Assembly: GCA_000827205.1 (NCBI GenBank)
Contig: KN832573.1
Span: 219,610 to 283,609 of the forward strand
DNA: 64,000 nt
From: Plicaturopsis crispa FD-325 SS-3
Lineage: Eukaryota; Basidiomycota; Agaricomycetes; Amylocorticiales; Amylocorticiaceae
Reading direction: 5' to 3'
The notes beneath the pieces are model-generated. The model worked only from the letters and a program-made list of their open reading frames with translations. It had not been told where the DNA came from and did no database searches. The translations under genes and the position numbers were made by a program. This document shows, in pieces, positions 56,621-64,000 of the stretch (position 1 is the stretch's first letter; the number at the start of each line of letters is the position of its first letter).

Positions 56621-58655
56621 GATGAGTGTGCTCTCTGCAAAGAGGCGTAGGGGTCAAAAATGTTGAGGATGGTTGTAGACGAGCCTTCGACTAAATAAAC
56701 GTTGAGCGTCTGTCACCTGTGAGGTCTCCATTACAAGTACTAGTCACGAGTAACCTTCTTGCCAGCCGCTGGCGCTGTGTAGCATACAAAGTTACGTCAA
56801 CATACTAGCATAGTAAAAGATGAGACCACTGTGAATCAGAGTGATGATCCCGACGTGCCAGAGAACAGGAGCAACCGAGCAACGATGCTCGGCTCTTGGT
56901 CGCGCAATAGCGCGAGCACTGTAGCCAGCAGCCTTGTATGATATCAACATTCCGGTGTAAGTAGTATGTAGCTGGCAGCGTGCAAAGTTCCACGAAATTT
57001 CAAGACGAACTCGGCATTCCCTTCGGGGCCGAAAGAAGACGTCGCCACGTGGTCATTATGGTTCGTTAGCGGTGGCACTCAAGTGCCGTCGAGTCGTCCA
57101 ATCTCGTCAGCTTTCCACAGGACGGTGACAGCAGCCAGCGCTCAGCCATTACTAAGATAGAACAGAAAATAATCCACAGAGCGCGCGTAGAATGACGCTA
57201 TTCGGCGGTTTCTCGGTTTTCCAAGGATCTTAGAAGATCGTCACAAAATAGTCAATCATCACGGTGAATCTTTCCAGTCTCATTTCCTCGAGTGTCGAGA
57301 GCGCTCATACTTCTGAACGTGCCAGGGTCCGGAGGCAGGAAGCAGCTCATGTTTTGGCAGATCTGGGGCTCCTCCAGAAGGCGCGTACACACATGGTCAT
57401 CGGTCACCTGTGAGTCCCCTTAGGGAAAGCCACAGCACCTCGTTAAACATGTCTCCTACGATTGGACGAAATGTCCCTCGCTTGGGTCTGCACGCTCTCG
57501 GAACCCTTCGTAGATCCTTTCGTTGGCTCAAAATGCCTAAATGCCACTCGCAATAACGCCGGATGTCTTCTCCTCCCCTCGATGTAGAGCTACCTGCGCG
57601 GGAAAATCACACAGCTCGCTTCTACAACTTCGCTACGGCGGGTGCTTCCCTGTCTTGTTTACAGTGCTCTTCTTTCCGGCATCACAGCATAGCGCCTTGT
57701 GAGTGTTTTGCTTTCCCTTTCATTCCGGGGTCAATCCCCCATTACCGCAGTGCGAAATATCGCAGCCGAGATGTTCTAGGGACAGAAATTGTTCTCGAAT
57801 GCGCCCACAGTCTCTCATTAGAGGTCCGATCCCTGCTTTTGAAAAGTTCTGTTCTAGATCTCATGTATAGGTCCGGCCACCACTCTCGAGAACCCCCAAG
57901 CCCTTACCGCAAAATACCGAGGAGCTTGCGTCTTGCCAAAAGGACGACGCGTCGATTGGTGTTCTCGTGTGTTCTCCCGCTCCTGTAGGGGGATAGGTCA
58001 GATGACCAAACGGCCAGTAAAGGTTGTGGCCTACGCCGGGCCTCTCAGTCTTCCAGGACGAGTGACATCAGGGAATTCGGGATATTTCTGCATAGCTTTG
58101 TATAGGCTTTATATAGTGCTGACAATGTAGAACATGTAAAATACTCCAAACCGGCGAGATAAAGCTATATAAGACGTCTCCCCATTCCCAGATGCCACAA
58201 TATTTGAGTCATTCAAAAATAGCATAAATATTCCTAGTCTTGCAAGGCCTTGCAGACCTATGCAGTAAGGACGCATCTTTGTAGCCTTTATGAATCGATA
58301 GAATCAATGTCCGTAACTACAGTGCCTTAGATATCCATACACAGAAGCGGAATAATGTATGGTTTCCTCAAGAACAGCATTGACTTTAGGGATCATATAG
58401 TCTTGTCAGGATACATAATCACTGAGCTGTATGCGCAACGGCAAACAAGATGGGAAGGCTTTGGCACCTTGAGACCTCAATTGCTGGAAAATGCTATGGC
58501 GGGACATATTTACTTCCTTTGCGCAGGTACCCTAATGATGTTATCAGATGCGCAGATGGGCAAACGAATGTAGATTTATTAAAACGTAGCATTACTAGCA
58601 TAGATTGTGGGAACGGAGAATGGATGTTAAATGAATGTAATGTACGCCGTGAGTT
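56621..58655. other. Long intergenic region
   Basis: About 2 kb upstream of the GH31 gene and downstream of the DUF6698 gene. One 141-codon frame (57563-57988, +) is not supported by family resemblance; no inverted-repeat element seen. Confidence 0.4.
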
Positions 58656-60287
58656 CTACTCTGCCACAGCTCCAGCCCGGGCCACCGCCACGAGCTCCTT
58701 TGCAGCTCGCTGCGCCGCGAGCTTCGAGACGGATGCAGACGCGTGGTTGCGCGCCTGCCCTGGCCGCCGCCTTGCGTTGACCGGCTTCAGGACCCTCCTG
58801 TCGAGGCTAGAGTAAGCAAAATCGCGGGATCATCATGACATAAGACTTACATTGTCCACCAATCGAGTAAGTCTTGGTTAGCAGCAGCAGTGACCGGGCC
58901 AGCAGGGACCTCGAAGTAATCTACGATGTTATTGTAGAAGTCGACGTAGTCGAAGTCCCCATCGCTATCCCGCCAGGACCCGACATTGGAGAGGGCGAAG
59001 CGCACCTGTCGCAAATGTTAGGCATCACAGCCGCATGCAGTTACAAGCAGACTTACCTGGACAGCGGTATATGCAAGGGCGCGTGGGGTCACTGCGTCAA
59101 GGCCGATGAGGACCGCGACGCTGCTGCGAGTTGTGGTCTTCTCCTTTTTGCGCTTCTTCTTAGGTGGCTCGTCCTCGTTTATTTGCTCGGGGTTACCCAC
59201 GTCGTCGTCTGCCACGATCTCACGGGCCGAAGACGGACAGTTGTAAATGGATGTGAAACCCTGGATCAGAATATCAGAACGACACCTCAAACACAGCCCC
59301 TAGAAACCTACCTTCAGCATCATCTTCCCTTTGAAAAGACCTTGATCAAGGTTCTCAGGGTCTATCTCGCTGATCTTCTCATACAAGAAAGATGGCCATC
59401 GATCGGCAGTGACCAGGAAGTCGGGATGCGCATTGCGGATCTTAGTGCGCACACTATATGTAACAGAGGTCAAATCAGGCAATGCGGGACCAGAGAATTG
59501 TGATAATATACCTTTCGTAGGTCCAATCAAATTCAGCCGGACAGAGGAGGGCACCCGTCGCATCATGGTCAAGGCCCCGCTCAAGCTTGCTGTCATGGTC
59601 GATAGGCGGGACTGGCACACAAAAAAGCTCCGCGATCCAACCGACAACAGAGGTTTTCAGCTTCCCGGCATCATCTCCTCGGGCAGCATTGCCACCCGCA
59701 GTGATCTGTAACGTCAAAGGAGATATGCGTTAACGAAACAATGATGAGCAGACTGTAAGTTGTAACTATACGCACATGCTTGTAGAAGTCGTGAAGCTTC
59801 TCCGATGTGAACTCGTCGTCGTTTAGCTTGTCGTTGACAACTGGAATGAACTTGGTGAGCGCTTTAAACCCACGGTGGAGCCGATCGTGCCTGTAAAAAT
59901 TCCCCTTTACTACGAAAAGGCTGTACAGTCGAAGGTTAAGGTGGGACGTACGACAGGTGGTCAAAACCCTCATCGTCGTCGGCGTCTTCCAGACCACCCT
60001 CGATGCGGGCGCGACGATCATCTTCGGCGACCAGATTCCTCGGGGAGTCGAAGAAGGAGACGACACGGCGCATAGCCCGTCCCATGTTCTTGTGGACAGC
60101 AGCTTCCCTGTGAAATCCATGTGAGTATTAATAGCAGGCTAGCCAGCGAGTGGACTTACGAGCGAGCCTTGACGGCTCCATGACGAGCGCGTTCCAAGTC
60201 GTCTTCGAGCTCGGCGATCCTTCGCTTTACACCAGCATGAGTGAGCTCTGGCGTGTCGTCGTCGTCATCGTCGTCGTCCACAGTCAT
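58656..60287 (-). CDS. DUF6698 domain protein
   Basis: Starts at 60287 (MTVDDDDDDDDTPELTHAGV, an acidic run) and ends at 58656, with about seven introns of 50-60 bp whose phases all close. In order: a coiled-coil-like KRRIAELEDDLERARHGAV; VHKNMGRAMRRVVSFFDSPR; RLHRGFKALTKFIPVVNDKL; ITAGGNAARGDDAGKLKTSV; LFKGKMMLK spliced to GFTSIYNCPSSA; a nuclear-localisation-like PPKKKRKKEK; the family block DAVTPRALAYTAVQ-VRFALS; FYNNIVDYFEVP; and a terminal LLDWWT before a basic tail. DUF6698 is a large basidiomycete family of unknown function, often present in many copies per genome. It sits next to a Plavaka transposase gene. Intact by all I can see. Confidence 0.8.
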
Positions 60288-62254
60288 CGGGTAAGCATAC
60301 GGGGGCATAGCCAGATAGATAGTTAGATAGGAAAAAAGAAAGTAAGCAGACTGAGGACGGTGAACATTTCTGCGACTGACTTTATAGGAGGGTGGGCAGT
60401 CAAAGCCACGCTTGGTTTACCGATACGGTTTCATACTGCCTGGACCTAGACACACAATACCCTCTACCCTGAATGTAAGCACCCGCTCATAGGATGGGCC
60501 ACGTACTTTTTTCACCCTGTGCTGCTGGCACGTTGCCAGCACCAATTACACACCTGGTCCATTGCAAGAGGTTTGCCCTTCCTAAATTGACTGATTTCCA
60601 GACAAGATAACAGCGAGAACGTTGCAGCTGGCTTGCAGACAATCAGCATTAAGCAGTAGAAGTCAAGTAAGAAGACATGAGGGAGGGAGGAGCTTCACTA
60701 AGTTTTTGACACGAGCAAATGTCGGACATGCAATCGGACCTCGGAGGACCCCACTTGGCTGACTCGGGGCCGGTGGTTAGGCCTGAAAACAATCCTGAAA
60801 CACTAGATAGTTCGTCCTGTAGTTCACATCGATTCTGTCTAGCCAAATCTAGGTAGCGTACGGAACTAGATAAGTAATACATACCGGGTCCTGCCCCCAC
60901 CATCCCGACACATACGGAAAATCATGGCTGGTGCCACCAATTTCCGGGACTAGCGGTATAACCCGCAGGTCTGCACGATACACGAGAGTACTCCAAGTCT
61001 GCAGACGTGCAGCTTAAAGGTCTGCGCTGGCCGGTTGTGCGTGTGGCAGTGCATCCGTATCGAGCGCCCGAGTTCGTGTTGGACGGGCGTGTTGGCGTCA
61101 GGGCATGGGAGTGTGCTGAGCGTGGGCATGCCGTGTGGAGTGTGCACTGACACGAACAAAAGCACACGGGGTGCACGCTGGGAGGGAGTCGGCGTGGATG
61201 ACCTAATGTCGAGCGCGCGACTGCGCGCTCGGAGGGAATGGTAGTGCATCTGAGATAAAAAGCAGGCCGGTCAGCCTCATATACAAAGAGAGGCATGTGA
61301 ACGGCGACAACGTGAGCATGCTTGGCGGCGCGATCTGCACCGGAGGTCGCCTGGCGATCAACGCCGCCAAGCGAGATGCTCCCGCTGTCGCATTGAAATG
61401 AGGACACGTACCGGTGGATGTTCCCGCCGTAAGTGTAGGCGGGCAGAGATTGCGCGCGCGTGCAGTGAATGGTGTGTGGAAGACGCGATTGCGCGATGAG
61501 GGCGATACCGTGACGAGTGCGCGGGAGTGAAGAACGAGGCAGGTTGATGCACCGAGCTTTATGACGCGCGCGAGCATCGGCTTGCTGGCAGCTGCACCAA
61601 CAGTAAATTCTGAGACAATATAGGCGAGTTAGCGATGCAAAGATGCACGCATACACGCGCACCGTTTATCACATTGGCACAGTGCCATCCAGCAAACTCC
61701 GCGGTCCAGGCTTGAACCGGCGGGTTTGTTGGCGGACTGCGCGTTTTGTGATGTAGGGTAGCGCGTATATGACTCTGCATCTGGGCAGGTCCGACTTCTG
61801 AGTAGAAACGATGCTTACCTGCCCTCCGAGACCCATCTTAATAAAAATGAAACCTGCGTAGTCTCTCTGTGGAGTCCGAATACTGAGTTCGAGTTTTCCT
61901 CTTGTAGGCATAGCCGCAGTGCATGTATTGCAAGATCTTGTGGTGTCTCTGATGGACAGTGCGCTCGTTGGGATGTTGTGAACAGCTGAGGGAGACAACG
62001 AATGTAAAAATTTTGAAGTTCGAGGGCGTGTTGCGTTGATTCCGAGTTCCGACGGCATCTGCTAATTCTGTGCCCTTCACACTTTCCAAGCGCGTACCAA
62101 CATGCACGATCAACGTGCCATCTCCTAGTTGCGGCCGACAAGCTGCAAAATCAATACTGTTTCCTTCATATTCGAGTCTGACTGAACTATACTGAGCTTC
62201 ATGAGGTGGCAGTCCCTCCTCCTCATTGCGTTTCTCTGGACGCTCTACGTCGGG
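60288..62254. other. Long intergenic region upstream of the transposase gene
   Basis: About 2 kb. A 246-codon minus-strand frame (60922-61662) is rich in Arg, Cys and Ser without family signature, and frames at 61.7-62.3 kb are similar. The left end of the Plavaka element should lie here, but I could not find its terminal repeat because the right end is outside the window. Confidence 0.4.
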
Positions 62255-63966
62255 ATGCGCAAGTACTCCTGCATCAAAACTTGCGGGCGCGAATTTACGG
62301 ACCAGCACTCGTTGAATCTCCACCAAAACCGCTGCGTAACCGCGAAGAATGCCGAAAATGTTTCGCGCCAGACGCAGATTGAGGCGCGGAAGAGCCGGAA
62401 GCGTCGAAAATTGGAGAAAGCAGAGGATGCAGCCAAGTTAATGTCTCAGGTACGTTCTGCCGCGCTACAGCGAAGATTTACTGTGCTTACTCAGGGCGAC
62501 ACTCTTTGGATAGGCTCTCCCTGACGGCTCCTCCTCCAGCGCAGTGGTACCAGATGTCGAGATGGGCTCGGTCTCCGATTCCGCTATGGATCTTGACCCT
62601 GATCCTGATGCCGCCGCTGCTACGACAGACGCCGCCGCCGCCGCCGCCGCTCGGCACCCCTCCCCTTCACCCCCTCTCACCGAATCTGGACGCCACACTA
62701 GAAAAACACGGATACCCGCCAGGTTTGCAGACAATCTACCTGCAGGACCAGTGCCGATTCCCAACCCTGTACTGCCTCCCGCCGAGTCAGGAGCAGGACG
62801 AGTCCTCCCCCGTGTTATACTCATTGTCCGTGACACAATTCGTACAGGCATGAATAAATTTGGTCTTTTCCGCGAATATCCCCACCGTCCATCCTATGAC
62901 CCGGACGCAGCTGTCATGACCAATGAGCTACTTCGTCCCAGTCACACGGCTGCCGCTGATCCATCACCTATCTCTACCGACTCACATTCTCCGCCCTGGC
63001 CCTTCGCGAACATGTCGATCTATCGACTCATGCAATGGTTTAACTCAGGCAGCTCACTGAAATCAGCCGGTGAGGTCACTCGTCTTGCCGCAGAAGTCAT
63101 TACTGCCAACGATTTCGATCCCTTGGAGCTGAAGGGCTTCGATGCTCAGCGTGAAAATGCCCGTTTCGATCGCGCGCAAGCACTTGAAGCAGATGATCTC
63201 CCTGGAGATGGTTGGGTCAAGGATGACCTCGTAATTGAAGTACCCACTGGGGCCCGTGGCGACGTGGCAGGGACCGAACACTTCGTCATCCCCGATTTTT
63301 TTCATCGGGATATTGTCGAGATGATCAAGTCAACATTCTCTGGAGCTGCAGCACGCCAGTTTCACCTGACGCCCTTCAAGCGACTGTGGAAGCCGTCTGC
63401 TAGTGGTCCGGAGGAACGGGTACACGACGAGCTCTATGCATCCGATGCCTGGATTGATGCGCATGAGAAACTACAACGCCAGCAACGCGAGCCGGGCTGT
63501 GATCTCGAGCGTGTTATTGCAGGACTAATGTTCTGGTCGGACGCTACTCATCTCACAAGCTTCGGTACTGCGAAAGCATGGCCGATCTATCTGTTCTTTG
63601 GTAACCAGTCAAAATACGACCGCGCAAAACCGTCATCGGGAGCGTGCCATCATCTCGCATATGTTCCCTCGGTAAGTCAGTCTCATCTTATCAACCGTGA
63701 ACCACACTGAACTCACGACTCGAACAGATACCCGACAAGATACAAAGTGTATTTGCAAGGCTCGCAGGAGGTTTATTTTCACGCAAACGAAAGGATAGCC
63801 TCCTGACACATTGCCGACGTGAACTGATGCAGGCGGCTTGGAGTAAGCTCCTGACACCGGAATTCCTCAAAGCATATTACCACGGAATAGTCATCAGATG
63901 CGCAGACGGCATTATCCGTCGAGTATTCCCCCGCATCTTCACATACTCTGCCGACTACCCGGAAAA
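62255..63966 (+). mobile_element. Plavaka-type (CACTA superfamily) transposase gene, 5' part
   Basis: Exons visible: 62255-62449, 62514-63671 and 63728-63966; the gene continues past the window. The N-terminus is a C2H2-like finger, YSCIKTCGREFTDQHSLNLH then QNRC, followed by a basic region. A disordered Ala/Pro/Ser region comes next. The Plavaka core then reads LFREYPHRPSYDPDAAV, WPFANMSIYRLMQWFNSGS, FHLTPFKRLWKP, LMFWSDATHLTSFGTAKAWP, IYLFFGNQSKYDRAKPSSGA, CHHLAYVPS-IPD and GIIRRVFPRIFTYSADYPEK. The WSD...HLTxFG.A..WP block is the recognisable signature; in this family it belongs to the transposase catalytic region. A start at 62201 would add 18 residues. No disabling change was seen in the visible part. 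Confidence 0.88.
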
Positions 63967-64000
63967 GTGCGTCTGTCTAACTAATCTCCTGATCTCAAAG

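Noticed and set aside
60922-61662. 246-codon minus-strand open frame
   Set aside because: Composition is Arg/Cys/Ser-rich without domain, start context or splice-linked continuation; it looks like chance openness in GC-rich DNA.

Overview
The window is nuclear DNA of a basidiomycete fungus, most likely a wood-decaying agaricomycete such as a polypore. The evidence is many small spliceosomal introns (mostly 44-80 bp, GT-AG), compact genes on both strands, a lytic polysaccharide monooxygenase (AA9), a GMC oxidase (AA3-like), a P450 of basidiomycete layout, lineage-typical families (DUF6534, DUF6698, zf-4CXXC_R1) and a Plavaka-type transposase. Gene models were built by reading exons across splice sites by eye; where exon sums are given they close in frame.

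Layout. 0-6.5 kb: 3' part of an auxin-efflux-carrier-like membrane protein (+), a protein with four copies of a KTLQ(I/L)LGPEA motif (-), and a fused PNPOx-like/ferredoxin-reductase-like flavoprotein (+). 7-12.4 kb: two DUF6534 seven-helix membrane paralogues (-) flanking a glutathione S-transferase (-), with a 256-bp MITE between GST and the second paralogue. 13.8-17.8 kb: a GPR1/FUN34/YaaH acetate-type transporter (+) convergent with a POT/PTR2 peptide transporter (-). 18.5-21.8 kb: two non-autonomous DNA elements, one packed with GCTTAAGC palindromes and one CACTA-type element ending exactly at the TATA box of a secreted two-domain fasciclin protein (21.9-23.4 kb, +). 24-28.2 kb: a large zf-4CXXC_R1 nuclear protein (+). 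28.4-29.6 kb: NmrA-like protein (-). 31.8-35.7 kb: AA9 LPMO (+) and a Zn2Cys6 regulator (+). 36.2-37.2 kb: a diverged tandem duplication. 38.1-44.8 kb: GMC oxidase (+), type II HAD dehalogenase-like protein (-), an intron-bearing tRNA-Gly(TCC) (+), cytochrome P450 (-). 45.7-47.8 kb: a second POT transporter paralogous to the first (-). 49.3-50.9 kb: a small Tom6-like protein and an F-box-like protein (-). 51.0-52.5 kb: a miniature LTR element with a tRNA-like segment in its LTRs and a probably artificial N gap, next to a MITE with about 100-bp inverted repeats. 52.6-56.6 kb: secreted GH31 glycosidase (-). 58.7-60.3 kb: DUF6698 protein (-). 62.2 kb to the end: 5' part of a Plavaka transposase (+).

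How the genes fit together. Several products fit a saprotroph that breaks down plant polymers and takes up the products: AA9 and GH31 act on polysaccharides outside the cell, the GMC oxidase may supply peroxide, the POT pair takes up di/tripeptides, the acetate-type carrier takes up small acids, and GST and P450 handle xenobiotics. There is no sign of a biosynthetic cluster. The most interesting material is non-coding: five small mobile elements, at least two with unusual architecture.
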